Of a stretch of 34,822 bases of DNA, positions 1 through 9,614 are shown piece after piece. The first letter of the stretch is position 1. Each line of letters opens with the position of its first letter. The translations under genes were made by a program, and so were the position numbers. The notes under the pieces were generated by a model that ran no database searches, was not told the DNA's origin, and was given only the letters and a program-made list of their open reading frames with translations. Source of the stretch: Opitutaceae bacterium (GTDB taxonomy: Bacteria > Verrucomicrobiota > Verrucomicrobiia > Opitutales > Opitutaceae); contig PLXR01000051.1 in NCBI GenBank assembly GCA_003151495.1, positions 1-34,822 of the forward strand, written 5' to 3'.

Positions 1-2588
1 AGGATGTCGTTGATGATCGTCAGGAGCGCCTCCCCCGAGGTCCTGATCGTGTTGACGAAGTCCCTCTGCTCGCCCGAGAGCGTGGTCTCCATGAGGATGC
101 TCGTCATGCCGATCACCCCGTTCATCGGCGTCCGGATCTCGTGCGACATCGACGCCAGGAACTCGCTCTTCGCGCGGGAGGCGAAGTCGGCCTCGGCCTT
201 GGCCCTGCGCAGCTGGTTCTCGGTCTCGACCCTCGAGGTGATGTCGTTCTCGATCGCGATGAAGTTCTCCACCTGGCCGGCCTGGTTCCTGACGACCTGC
301 ACCTCCAGGTGAAGGTAGTACTTCCGGCCCGACTTGGAGTAGTGGACGATCTCGGTGTTGGTGCCCTTGCCCTTCGCGATCTCGTCGCGGATCAGCTCGG
401 CCTGCGCGGCGTCGGTGTCGGGTCCGCTCAGGAGTATCCCCGGGTCCTTTCCGACCACCTCCTCGAGCGTGTACTCCATTACCCGGCAGAACGCGCTGTT
501 CACCCACTCGATCTTCCCGTCCGCGGAGCCGATGATGACCAGGTTGTCCGTCTTAGAGGCGACGAGCGAGAGCTTGCGGGCCTCCGCCTGGCTCTCCCTG
601 AGCGCCTGCTCGGACTCCCTCCGGGTCGTGATGTCCTGGACCGTCCCGATGATCCGGGTCGGGCGCCCGTTGGGCCCCGCCAGGACCGACTTGGAGCGCA
701 TGTACACCCAGCGCCAGTCCCCGGTGCGCGCGCGCACCCGGTATTCGGGATCGATGAAGGAGGCGACGCCGTTGAGCTGCGACTCCGTGCGCTTGCGGTA
801 CACGGGGAGGTCGTCGGGGTGGATGAGCGACTGCCAGACCTCGAGCGTCGAGGGCATCCGGGCGTGCTCGTATCCCAGGAGGCCCCAGAGGCCGGGGCTG
901 TAGTAGACGTGGCCTTTCGGCACGTTCCACTCGAAGATTCCTATCTGCGTCGAGTCGAGCGCGAGCCGCAGCCGCTCGTCGGAGACCTTGAGCCTCGCCT
1001 CGATCCTTCGCCTCTCCTCGTTCTCGGCGACCAGCCTCTTGTTGGAGAGCTCGGAAAGGTACTGCCCCGACCGTGCGCGGCGCGCCAGGTGAAGGGTGAA
1101 CCCCAACAGGAGGGTGATCGCGAGCCCGCCCACCAGGGCCATCTCGGGCAGGTAGCGCTTGTCGGCCATGAGGAGCTCGTCGGTCGGGGTGAGGGACAGG
1201 CGCACCCGCTGGTCGAAGAGGTTGGGGTAGATCTTCTCCTGCTGGGGCGCCTTGCCCGCCTTCTCGTTCAGGTTCGAGCGGTAGACCTCCGTGCGGCCCA
1301 CGGTGGCGACCATGCTGTAGCTCGACGCCAGCTTCAGCTGCTTGTACAGGGTCGAGAAGAACCTGGCGTAGAGGTACTCGGACGCGGCGTAGTGGCCGGG
1401 GCTGCCGCTCCTGCCGATCGGCGCGTAGATCACGAAGCCCTGGTTCTTCTTCTTGCCGATCCCGTCGTTGAGCGTCGTGAGCTCGGGTCCGTTCTTGGCC
1501 CGGGCGGTGTCGATCGCCTCGCGCCTCCTCGGGTCCGCCGAGTGGTTGAAGCCGATGAGGCCGAGGTTCTCCCGCACGGGGTAGGCCCAGCGGGTCGCCA
1601 GCCCCGAGTCTGCCACGTCGATGAGCGATATCGACTCGCAGCCCAGGTCCTTGGCCTCGTCAAAGAGCGAGGCCGCGTCGGTCTGCCACGCGACAAGGTT
1701 CGTCTCCGGGTTGTCCGCCCCGTTCCGCGCGAGGCGGTCCAGGAGGTTCATCTGCTGGTCGACCGAGGACTTTATGGTGGTCGCCACCTGGTCGGCCGCC
1801 GCCGCCGTCTTCGCGTCCAGGTTCGACATCTCGCTGTCCCGGAGCCCTATCCAGAAGATGAGGGTCAGGGTGAGGCTGCCGATGACGAAGGGCATGGGCA
1901 TCCATGCCGGCGGCCCCCCCTCGTCCTTGAGGCTTTCCCGCCAGGCGAGCACGAGCAGCGCAAGGCCGGCTATCAACAGGGCGACCGCCGTCACCGAGGA
2001 GAGCGCCGTGTTCGTGCCCCAGTTGTAGACGGCGGGCAGCTCGAACGCGTAGCCGAGGAGCGTCGAGAATCCCACGGAGGCCAGCACCGACCCGGAAACC
2101 GCCTCGGCGAACAGCCTCTCGCGGGCCCGCTTCTCCGAGATCCACCAGAAGACCGCGATGCCGGCGGCCGCGATGCAGCAGGCCGCTATCACCGACCCGC
2201 GGCCGGGCTGGACGGTGTCGATCAGCAGGCTGTCGCGCACCAGCAGCTCGTCGATCCGGAAGTCGGTGCCCAGGATGGCCTCCAGCGCGGTCAGCAGGCC
2301 GATCACGGAGGCCCCGAGGCCCGCCCAGGCGGTGTTCCGGGCCTTCAGCTCGCGCCCCAGGAGCGCCGCGCCGATCGCCAGGATGCACAGGCCCTCGTTG
2401 AACATGATCGGCGCCTTGTGCTCGACCGGCTGCACCAGGCGGTCCGCGTGGAGGAACCAGCCCGCTATGGCCACAAGGCCAATGCCGATGAGGATCACGG
2501 CGAGCGCGAGAGAAACCCGCTCGATCCAGGATCGGCGGGGCAGTGTGTTGACGTGGTCCATGCGGCCCGCACCAAGTAAGCGCGTCAT
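1..2588 (-). CDS. CHASE-PAS-PAS sensor histidine kinase, 3' end cut by window
   Basis: This is a membrane-bound sensor kinase of a two-component system, reading into the left edge of the window so that its C-terminus is missing. The visible 862 codons give several N-terminal hydrophobic segments, then a CHASE-like extracytoplasmic sensor region ending near a further membrane helix ([19 protein letters not shown]). Two PAS domains follow (one starts at [20 protein letters not shown]), then a HisKA box [15 protein letters not shown] whose phospho-acceptor His codon is at 141-143. The ATPase domain, and any receiver domain, lies outside the window. ATG at 2588 gives the longest form; ATG at 2561 (nine residues shorter) is an equally good start. 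It lies 83 bases downstream of the AsmA-like gene on the same strand and may be co-transcribed. The ligand and partner regulator cannot be told from sequence. Confidence 0.88.
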   Translation of the reverse strand, partial: MTRLLGAGRMDHVNTLPRRSWIERVSLALAVILIGIGLVAIAGWFLHADRLVQPVEHKAPIMFNEGLCILAIGAALLGRELKARNTAWAGLGASVIGLLTALEAILGTDFRIDELLVRDSLLIDTVQPGRGSVIAACCIAAAGIAVFWWISEKRARERLFAEAVSGSVLASVGFSTLLGYAFELPAVYNWGTNTALSSVTAVALLIAGLALLVLAWRESLKDEGGPPAWMPMPFVIGSLTLTLIFWIGLRDSEMSNLDAKTAAAADQVATTIKSSVDQQMNLLDRLARNGADNPETNLVAWQTDAASLFDEAKDLGCESISLIDVADSGLATRWAYPVRENLGLIGFNHSADPRRREAIDTARAKNGPELTTLNDGIGKKKNQGFVIYAPIGRSGSPGHYAASEYLYARFFSTLYKQLKLASSYSMVATVGRTEVYRSNLNEKAGKAPQQEKIYPNLFDQRVRLSLTPTDELLMADKRYLPEMALVGGLAITLLLGFTLHLARRARSGQYLSELSNKRLVAENEERRRIEARLKVSDERLRLALDSTQIGIFEWNVPKGHVYYSPGLWGLLGYEHARMPSTLEVWQSLIHPDDLPVYRKRTESQLNGVASFIDPEYRVRARTGDWRWVYMRSKSVLAGPNGRPTRIIGTVQDITTRRESEQALRESQAEARKLSLVASKTDNLVIIGSADGKIEWVNSAFCRVMEYTLEEVVGKDPGILLSGPDTDAAQAELIRDEIAKGKGTNTEIVHYSKSGRKYYLHLEVQVVRNQAGQVENFIAIENDITSRVETENQLRRAKAEADFASRAKSEFLASMSHEIRTPMNGVIGMTSILMETTLSGEQRDFVNTIRTSGEALLTIINDI

Positions 2589-2671
2589 CCCTACCGGGGC
2601 AATGTGTTTCGGGCCACGGGATTTACGCGCTTCTACCCATCCTCCCGGCGGGGGATTTCCCCCTCAATCGG

Positions 2672-5458
2672 TCAGGGAGAGGGCCTTGCCAGGGGGATGG
2701 GCGCGGCCGGCCGGTCCTCCGGCGCCGCTTTGGGCTCCCCCTCCCGCAGGAGGTTGAGCGGGCTGTACGCGAGGCTCCACGAGGGCTTGTCGATGCTCCC
2801 GGTCAGCCTCACCCGGAGCACGGCCGATATGGGCGCGGAGAGCGCGTTGAAGATCTGCAGGAGCGACTTGCTCTCCATGAACGGGTAGATGTTGGCCGAG
2901 AAATCCAGGAGCCTCCGGCTGATCGTGTACGTTCCCTTGCCCCGGATGAGGGAATTGGCGCCCACGATGCTCAGGTCGGGGAAGGTGAGGAGCCCGTCAC
3001 CGATCCTGAACACCCCCTTCGCCTGGGTGAACCGGAGCTCGGGGAACTTGAGGGCCTTGGAGAGCCCCCCCAGGAGCTCGAGCTCCCCCAGGTTCGAGCC
3101 CTGCACCTGGACGTTACCCTCCCCGGAGAAGGTCGCAATGTCGCTTGGGTTGCCCTCGGCCGACGCATTGAGGTCGAGCCGGACGCCGGACTTGTCCCTG
3201 GCGAACGTGTCGAGGGCCGTGGTGCTCTCCGCCTTTCCGGAGACCACGTAGCCCTTCGCCGCCTCCGCGGCCTGCCCCAGGCTGGCTCCCGCGAGCGACG
3301 CCTTGAACCTCAGCCGCCTCTCGCCCTCCGTCCCGGTGACCTGCGCGGAGCCGGCGACCGCCCCCCCCGCGAACCCCGCGTTGACGTCGCTCACGTTGAT
3401 ATTGTCGTCACTGAGGTCGACCTTGAAGAAGGCCCGGTCGAAACCGACCCCGTGGATGCGCAGGCCCGAGTTCGACCGGACCTCGGTGTGGATCTCCCGG
3501 TGCCTCCCGCCCGGGGCCGCGGGCCCGTCGACATGGGCGCCGATCGTCATGGAGGGCGGCTGGTCGAACGAGAACGCCGCGATGGCCGCCGCTCCCTCGG
3601 GCGGCAGGAGGCTCCCGAGGGGCGCCGGGTCGATCCTCGACCTCGCGTCGATGTCGAGCGCGCTCCATGCGCCGCCCTTTGCCGGGTCGAGCGAGAGCTT
3701 GAACGACCCCTGCGCGCTGCCGCTCCCCTTGGCCACGAAGACGTCGATGCCGTCGCACGCCGATGGGTCCACGTAGAGGAGCAGCCGCGTGGCGTCCAGC
3801 GGCACGCCCCTAATGACGGGCGACTTCGAGTCCGCGTAGCCGAAGACCGAGAAGCTCGCCCCGCGGGTGTACCGGCCCTGGACGTCGATCGTCGCATCCG
3901 GCGGCTGCGCCGGGAACTCGAAGGGCCTGAAGATGTTCCCCCACCACTCGCCGAGGAACCAGGGCGAGATGTCCAGCGGCCGAAGCCGCCCCGAGAGCAG
4001 GTACCTGAACTCCTGCGTGGAGAAGTTCTGCTCGTAGGAGCCCGAGGCCTGGTTGTCGCCGCTCCTCGCGAACGCCTCGCGCGCGGCGAACCGGCTCCCC
4101 TCGAGGGTCACCAGGCCCCGGGCCTCGTCGAACCGGACCCCATAGGCCGTGAAGTTGCGCGTGTCGACCCGGGCCCTCACCCCCTCGAACTTCCAGCCCG
4201 CCGAGAGCCGCACGCTCCCGTCGGCCACAAGGGGCTCGGACAGGTCGGCGAACCGCCGCACGTCGTGGCCTATCCATGCCGAGAGCGGCTCCGTCAGCTC
4301 CGGGGCCAGTGACCCGGCGAATGCGACCTGCGCCGACTTGGCGCCGGGGTCCACCGACCCGCGGGCCCACACCGGCCTTCCGAAGAGCCGCGCCGACAGC
4401 TCCCCGCTGACCTCCCCGCCCGTCCCTGCGCCGAGCCGCGCGACAGGCGACTCGATGAGCGTCCCCCCGTACGCAACCGAGCCGGCCGTGGCCTCGAGCT
4501 GCTTCGGCTCGAACCCCAGCGTGTCCATCCTGAGAAGGCCGCGGATCCAGACCCGCACGCCCGACGCCGAGACCTTGCCCCCGACCTTGAGGCTCCCGGC
4601 CGTCGCCGCGGCGGACGTCATGAGCGGGGCGCTCCCCAGGAGGGGGAAGCGGCATGTCGCGTGGAGGGCGCCCGCCTCGAGGGCGGCGGGTGCCGCGAGC
4701 CTGAACCCGTCGGCAAGGAGCTCCGCGCTGACGATCGCCCCGCGCGTGTCGGACGGGACGAGGACCCCCGAGAGGACTGCATGGTCGAGGCCCGCCATCC
4801 GCTCCTCGGCCCTCGAGAACTCGCGGCTGAGGGCCACGTAGTTGGTGGACACGAACTCGGCGAGCGGCAGGGAGGAGGCAGGGGCCGCGTTCCTCGCGAC
4901 GGTGCCCGCGTTTATCTGGCCGTGGGCGGAGACGAACATGCCCCCGAGGCGGCAGTTCAGGTAGTCCACCGAGAACTCGTTGCCCCGGGACGTGATCGAG
5001 AAGCCCGCGTCGAGGTCCTGCACGAGCTTCTCCGCGCGGCCGGAGGCCGAGAGCATCGCCGGGATGAAGAGGTTGGCGCCGGTCGCCCGGATCTCGCTCG
5101 CCTCGAACTTGCCCTCGAGGAGGGCGACCGGGTCGAGCCGGAAGTAGATGGCGTCGGCGGTCACGATCGGCTCCGAGAACGAGGCCAGCCGGAAACGGGC
5201 CTTCTGGAGGAGCACCCGCCCGGTCGGGTCGAAGGTGGCCCTCCCGAACTTGACCGTCACGCCCGACTGCGCGAGATGGTCCTCGATGGCGCGCAGGAGG
5301 AACCTCGGGACCTGGAGCTCGTTCACCGTGCCGACATAGGCCTGGAAGCAGAGGAGGAGCACCAGGAGCAGCCAGACGCTCCACGTCGCGACCGTCAGCA
5401 GGAGGGCGGCGCAGTGGCGCGCGCCCGCGAGGCAGGGCCTGATTATTCCGGCGCGCAT
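2672..5458 (-). CDS. AsmA-like / TamB-related envelope protein
   Basis: This is a 928-residue protein with one N-terminal membrane helix (about residues 18-42) followed by a very long, beta-rich, glycine-rich region of the AsmA/DUF3971 type. The C-terminal part carries the features that suggest the family: LGELELLGGLSKALKFPEL, then GVFRIGDGLLTFPDLSIVG, and a last strand block TGSIDKPSWSLAYSPL, followed by a proline-rich tail. Proteins of the AsmA/TamB/YhdP superfamily are inner-membrane anchored and span the periplasm; several move phospholipids or help outer-membrane assembly. The gene starts 4 bases after the DUF4340 stop and is the last gene of the Gld-type ABC cassette, so a shared envelope job is inferred. 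The exact subfamily is uncertain. Confidence 0.75.
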   Translation of the reverse strand: MRAGIIRPCLAGARHCAALLLTVATWSVWLLLVLLLCFQAYVGTVNELQVPRFLLRAIEDHLAQSGVTVKFGRATFDPTGRVLLQKARFRLASFSEPIVTADAIYFRLDPVALLEGKFEASEIRATGANLFIPAMLSASGRAEKLVQDLDAGFSITSRGNEFSVDYLNCRLGGMFVSAHGQINAGTVARNAAPASSLPLAEFVSTNYVALSREFSRAEERMAGLDHAVLSGVLVPSDTRGAIVSAELLADGFRLAAPAALEAGALHATCRFPLLGSAPLMTSAAATAGSLKVGGKVSASGVRVWIRGLLRMDTLGFEPKQLEATAGSVAYGGTLIESPVARLGAGTGGEVSGELSARLFGRPVWARGSVDPGAKSAQVAFAGSLAPELTEPLSAWIGHDVRRFADLSEPLVADGSVRLSAGWKFEGVRARVDTRNFTAYGVRFDEARGLVTLEGSRFAAREAFARSGDNQASGSYEQNFSTQEFRYLLSGRLRPLDISPWFLGEWWGNIFRPFEFPAQPPDATIDVQGRYTRGASFSVFGYADSKSPVIRGVPLDATRLLLYVDPSACDGIDVFVAKGSGSAQGSFKLSLDPAKGGAWSALDIDARSRIDPAPLGSLLPPEGAAAIAAFSFDQPPSMTIGAHVDGPAAPGGRHREIHTEVRSNSGLRIHGVGFDRAFFKVDLSDDNINVSDVNAGFAGGAVAGSAQVTGTEGERRLRFKASLAGASLGQAAEAAKGYVVSGKAESTTALDTFARDKSGVRLDLNASAEGNPSDIATFSGEGNVQVQGSNLGELELLGGLSKALKFPELRFTQAKGVFRIGDGLLTFPDLSIVGANSLIRGKGTYTISRRLLDFSANIYPFMESKSLLQIFNALSAPISAVLRVRLTGSIDKPSWSLAYSPLNLLREGEPKAAPEDRPAAPIPLARPSP

Positions 5459-5462
5459 CCGA

Positions 5463-7337
5463 TCAGGGCTGCGTGAGGGTCCAGAGGGCGTCCAGCAGGG
5501 GCTGCTCTATCGCGAAGACGGCCCCGAACTCCTTCGAGCCCGCGAGCTGCTCGGAGCCGCCGGTCCTCTCGGCGAGCCAGAGCGTCATCGTGTCGACCTG
5601 CCCCGTCCCGGTGCCCCCCGGCAGCGACACGGCGGCGTCCAGCCGGTACTTCCAGGAGCGCACCTCGCCCGCGGCGAACACCTTGTCCGGGAAGCCGTCC
5701 TTGACGAAGCTGGCGGCGCGAAGGTTCCTCAGCTCAAGGAGGACGGCCGATATGGCCGCCCTGCGCGGGGCGGGCTCCGCGGCGAGCGCGCCGTCCCACG
5801 TCTCGTTCTCGGCGAGCTTGCGCGAGTAGACGACGGCGTTGTCGCCCGTGTTCGTGAGGGTGAGGGAGGTGATCCGGGCCGACGCGGGGAGCGTCTTGAG
5901 GGCCCGTTCCCTCCAGGCCAGCGGCGACGCGCTCGTGTCGCGCAGGATGTCGGGCTCCACCGCGTAGACCGAGGGGAGGCCGGCGATCCGGGCGTACGCG
6001 ACGTTCTCCCGCTTGGTCGGCAGCCCGATCTGGAGGGTGATCTGCGTGGGCGGGCTGCCCCCGATCGTGAGGGCCACCTCGCGCTCGGGCCGGTTGAACC
6101 CCCAGTCCTCTATGTCGGCGTTCGTCGGCGCGTCGCTCTGGAACCTCTGCGCGCTGAGCGTCTCGAGCTGCTCGAGGAGCCGCTGGACGGCCGCCGAGTC
6201 CGCCGCGAGCGTCTGCGAGCCCTGGGCCCCCCCGCCGCGCCGGATGATCTGCCAGCCGGCCTCGTGCCCGCCCCCGGCGGACTCGAGGCGCTGGAGGGCG
6301 AGCTCGGGCTGGTTGAGGGCGGAGAGCGTGACCGACGTCACGGCGCCCGCGTCAAAGTCGAGGATGTGCCTGTCGCGAAGGTCGTCCGCGGCGTTCCGGA
6401 GCGTGTTCATCAGCCCCACGGGGATCGGGACCGTGAAGATCGCCCGCCGGTCCTCGAGCTGGGCGTAGTAGACGTTCGCCTCGTCGGTCTGGGCCCCGAC
6501 GAAGAGGGTCTCGTGCCGGTTGTTCCCCTCGATCGTGACGCGCAGGAGGGGCGCCGTGGAGGGCGCGGTCGCCGGCGGGTCCTGCAGGACGAACGACTTG
6601 ACCCGGAGCGCGTCGAGGGCGTTGATCGCGAGCTCCGTCGAGTTCTTGCCCGCGCGGGCGTTCACCGGGGTCCTGAAGAGCCAGCGGCTGCCCTCGCGGT
6701 CGAGCCTGACGCGCACGTTCGAGGGCGCGGCGGTCTGGAGGTTCAGCGAGCGCGCCTCGAAGACCTGGATCGAGTAGATGACGTCCGACCGGAGCTGGTC
6801 GAAGGGGATCGAGAGGCTGTCGGCGAGCGAGCGGGCGACGACATGGATCTTCTGCCCGTCGGCCGAGAGGAGGTAGAGGTGGTCCCCGACCTTGGTCGTG
6901 TCGCCGATCCGCAGCACCGTCGTCCGCCCGGCGGCGCCCTCGTCCCCCGACGTGAACGAGAGGGTCACCTTGGGCTGGTCCAGGCCGTAGTCGGCGAGCT
7001 TCTGGCCGTTCTTTTCCAGGTCGCGGGTGCTGAAGCTCGTCTCGTGCTCAAGGAACTGGAGCTCGTTGAGGATCCTGCTCACCGCGTTCAGGTTCGCGGG
7101 CCACTCGACGGGCCTGGTCAGGAACCATGCGTCGCCCCGGCGCTCCAGGCTGAAGCTCGACCCGGGCGAGCTTCCCGTCACCTCCAGGCTGCGGATGTTG
7201 GCCGCCTCGGCCCCGAGGACCCTGCGGCGCGCCTCCTGGGACGCGCGCTCGATCCTCCAGTCCCTCTCGAAGTAGAAGATGAAGAAGAACAGCGCGACAT
7301 TGAGGAACAGGAGGACGAGTGTGACTTTGGAGCGCAT
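5463..7337 (-). CDS. DUF4340 domain-containing membrane-anchored protein
   Basis: This is a 624-residue protein with one N-terminal membrane helix (about residues 5-24) and a large, predicted extracytoplasmic remainder. The remainder has two related DUF4340-like blocks, with phrases such as DYGLDQPKVTLSF and EDWGFNRPEREVALTIG (a D/W-x-G-L/F-x-x-P pattern followed by a strand). DUF4340 proteins are typically encoded beside Gld-type ABC transporters, as here: the GldG-like gene ends 32 bases upstream and the AsmA-like gene begins 4 bases downstream. Its biochemical role is unknown. The duplicated block suggests a repeated beta-fold that could hold or guide a substrate handled by the transporter; that is inference. 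Confidence 0.82.
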   Translation of the reverse strand: MRSKVTLVLLFLNVALFFFIFYFERDWRIERASQEARRRVLGAEAANIRSLEVTGSSPGSSFSLERRGDAWFLTRPVEWPANLNAVSRILNELQFLEHETSFSTRDLEKNGQKLADYGLDQPKVTLSFTSGDEGAAGRTTVLRIGDTTKVGDHLYLLSADGQKIHVVARSLADSLSIPFDQLRSDVIYSIQVFEARSLNLQTAAPSNVRVRLDREGSRWLFRTPVNARAGKNSTELAINALDALRVKSFVLQDPPATAPSTAPLLRVTIEGNNRHETLFVGAQTDEANVYYAQLEDRRAIFTVPIPVGLMNTLRNAADDLRDRHILDFDAGAVTSVTLSALNQPELALQRLESAGGGHEAGWQIIRRGGGAQGSQTLAADSAAVQRLLEQLETLSAQRFQSDAPTNADIEDWGFNRPEREVALTIGGSPPTQITLQIGLPTKRENVAYARIAGLPSVYAVEPDILRDTSASPLAWRERALKTLPASARITSLTLTNTGDNAVVYSRKLAENETWDGALAAEPAPRRAAISAVLLELRNLRAASFVKDGFPDKVFAAGEVRSWKYRLDAAVSLPGGTGTGQVDTMTLWLAERTGGSEQLAGSKEFGAVFAIEQPLLDALWTLTQP

Positions 7338-7369
7338 TTCGTGGATACGGGAATGGGGCCGCGCGGGGG

Positions 7370-8839
7370 CTAGTTTCGGCGGGCCCAGTATACGGCGATC
7401 CCGAGCAGGGCCGCAATGCCGGGCAGCGCGAGCATGAGGGTGTAGCGCAGGCGGGCGAGGTCCCCCGCGCTGAGCGAGAGCGAGAACCGCTCGATCGGCC
7501 GGGCCGGGACGTTGAGGGCGATGTCGCGCCCGATCGTCCAGTTCACCGCTCCGAGGAAGAGGCCCTCGGCCCCGGCGTTCGTGATCCTCGCGTTCGAGAT
7601 CATGTCGCCCGTCCCGACAACGACGATCCGCCCCCCGGGGACGCTGAACGGGAGGTCCCCGCGCACGGGCACCCTTTCTGAGGAGACCGCGACGCCCAGC
7701 CGGTTGGGCGGGTCCATCTGGGCAAGGCCCTTCAAGTCGAGGCCGGGCGAGAAGGGCTGGATCCCGCGCCTGCGGGCGTCCACCTCGCCGAACGCCGTGG
7801 TCGAGGTCGCAGCGAGCGTCACCACCGTCAGTCCCGCGCCCGACGGGCGGCCGGGCAGGGGCCTCACGCTCCGGGCAAGGCCGATCCTCAGACCCTCCTT
7901 GTAGTCGACGAGCGTCTGCGTGATGGGATGGGGGGTGTAGGCGCGTATGATGAGGTCGCCGTCCTCCGTCATGCTGTCGGAGGCCGAGTCGAGGATCAGG
8001 TCGTCGTCCACCAGGACGCCCCAGTCGTCAATCAGGAGGTCCTTGAGCCCGGGCTGCGTGCCCGGGGCGAGGAAGAGGATCAGGCGGCCGGCGCCCGCGC
8101 CGAGGTACTGGCGCAGCTGCTCCTGCTCGAGCGGGGTGTACGGGTCGATCGGCGAGACGCTCACGAGCAGCGACGCGTCGGCGGGGATCTTCCTCGATGC
8201 GACGAGGTCCAGCGTCTCCACGTCGTAGTTCCTGAGGCGCAGCTGGTCCCTCGCCATCGACAGGCCGCGGGCGGGGTCCACGTCGTCCGGCCGGAGCTCC
8301 CCGTGGCCGACCAGGAAATAGATCTTCTTCCGGTCGGGGTTCGACACGTCGAGGATGGCGGCCGTCACGGCCTGCTCGCCTATGAAGTCCTTGCGCACCT
8401 TGTCCTCGACCCGGTACAGGAGGTCCGGGGTCAGCACGCGCCTGCGGCCCCCGCACAGGAGCAGCACGACCCCGGGGTTCTCGATCCCGTACTTCTCGGT
8501 CTTGCGCCGGTCCTCGAAGAGGTCGACGTACTCGACCGTGACCTGTCCCGCCGTGTTGGACTCGGTGGCGTTCTTGTACTCGCTCAGGAGGCCCTCCACC
8601 TGCGGGTCGCTCGTCTGGCCGTTCGACGTAACGACGATGTGCACGGGCAGCGAGAGCTCGCGCAGGTAGGCGAGCGTCTCGGCGGAGAGCGAGAACCGCC
8701 TGTAGCGGGTCAGGTCGAAGCGCCACGCATGGCTCCTCGCCAGGTAGTTCAGGCCGCCGACGAACGTGAGGAAGAGGACCGCCTGGAGGAGGAGGTTGAG
8801 GGTTCGCACCCACCTTGCGGCTCGGAAGCTGTCGATCAC
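7370..8839 (-). CDS. GldG-like ABC-transporter auxiliary protein
   Basis: This is a 489-residue protein with an N-terminal membrane helix (about 13-33), a long extracytoplasmic region, and a C-terminal helix (LMLALPGIAALLGIAVYWA) ending in ARRN. This is the layout of the GldG/ABC_transp_aux family: phrases typical of it include RYRRFSLSAETLAYLREL near the start, IYFLVGHGE in the middle, and GGRIVVVGTGDMISNARI near the end. In Bacteroidota GldG partners GldA and GldF in a transporter linked to gliding; homologues in non-gliding phyla have no settled function. The start is GTG at 8837-8839. The upstream permease stop is 13 bases away, so the genes are almost certainly co-transcribed. Confidence 0.83.
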   Translation of the reverse strand: MIDSFRAARWVRTLNLLLQAVLFLTFVGGLNYLARSHAWRFDLTRYRRFSLSAETLAYLRELSLPVHIVVTSNGQTSDPQVEGLLSEYKNATESNTAGQVTVEYVDLFEDRRKTEKYGIENPGVVLLLCGGRRRVLTPDLLYRVEDKVRKDFIGEQAVTAAILDVSNPDRKKIYFLVGHGELRPDDVDPARGLSMARDQLRLRNYDVETLDLVASRKIPADASLLVSVSPIDPYTPLEQEQLRQYLGAGAGRLILFLAPGTQPGLKDLLIDDWGVLVDDDLILDSASDSMTEDGDLIIRAYTPHPITQTLVDYKEGLRIGLARSVRPLPGRPSGAGLTVVTLAATSTTAFGEVDARRRGIQPFSPGLDLKGLAQMDPPNRLGVAVSSERVPVRGDLPFSVPGGRIVVVGTGDMISNARITNAGAEGLFLGAVNWTIGRDIALNVPARPIERFSLSLSAGDLARLRYTLMLALPGIAALLGIAVYWARRN

Positions 8840-8852
8840 GGGGTTGGGTTTC

Positions 8853-9614
8853 CTAGCTGTGGAGCTGCTTGGCCTCGACGCTCAGGACGCTGAAGATCAG
8901 GGCCAGCACGGTGCCGCTCACGTAGAACAGCAGCTCCCGAGTGTCGACGACCCCGCGCGTGAAGTCCTGGAAGTGCTGGTTGATCTGGGAGTATTCCACG
9001 GCGTCCTTGATCGGGGACAGGGCCTCGCGGTCGAGCCAGGACGCGGAGCCGAGGTAGCGCCCCCCGAAGATGAGGCCGACGAGGAACGTGAGGCTGAGGA
9101 TGCCGGCGACGGACTGGTTGCGCGCGAGCGAGCTCGAGAACACGCCGATCGCCACGAAGAGGAGGCCGGAGACGGCGACGAACAGGAAACCCCCGAGGAT
9201 GGGGCCCGGGTCGATCAGCCGGGAGTCGCCCGCGAAGCGCTTGAGGATGTAGAAGAGCCCCGAGGTGGAGCCCCAGAAGGAGATGTAGAGGAGGTAGGCC
9301 GCGGCGTACTTGCCGAGCACGACCTCCGCCGTGGTCACCGGGGTCGTCAGCAGCGTCTCTATGGTGCCGAGGCGGCGCTCCTCGGCCAGGCACTTCGCGG
9401 TCATGAGCGGGACCATGAAGAACACGGGCAGGTAGTAGAACTCGAAGAAGACCGACGCGGGGGACACGTCCTGGACCGCCTTGCTGTACTCCTCCAGGAT
9501 CCCCGTGAAGATGAACCCCATCAGCGTGAGGAATAGGACCGCCGCGATGTAGGTGTTCGGGCTGACGAGCAGCATCCGGACCTCGTGGCTGAGGATCGTC
9601 AGGAAATGCTTCAT
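8853..9614 (-). CDS. GldF-like ABC-2 permease
   Basis: This is a 253-residue integral membrane protein with about six hydrophobic helices, of the ABC-2 permease type. The N-terminus MKHFLTILSHEVRMLLVSP and the cytoplasmic loop with AEERRLGTIETLLTTPVT are hallmarks of this family; the latter is the conserved E-rich loop that couples to the ATPase. The ATG start at 9612-9614 overlaps the stop of the ATPase gene (ATGA), indicating translational coupling. An open frame continues far upstream, but it only shadows the ATPase gene. It is expected to form the membrane channel with the ATPase at 9611-10615 and to work with the GldG-like and DUF4340 proteins. Confidence 0.88.
   Translation of the reverse strand: MKHFLTILSHEVRMLLVSPNTYIAAVLFLTLMGFIFTGILEEYSKAVQDVSPASVFFEFYYLPVFFMVPLMTAKCLAEERRLGTIETLLTTPVTTAEVVLGKYAAAYLLYISFWGSTSGLFYILKRFAGDSRLIDPGPILGGFLFVAVSGLLFVAIGVFSSSLARNQSVAGILSLTFLVGLIFGGRYLGSASWLDREALSPIKDAVEYSQINQHFQDFTRGVVDTRELLFYVSGTVLALIFSVLSVEAKQLHS

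Noticed and set aside
141-2579. Long plus-strand open frame of 812 codons
   Set aside because: It is the antisense shadow of the histidine kinase: Arg/Val/Gly/Asp-biased, no domain motifs, while the minus strand reads CHASE, PAS and HisKA.
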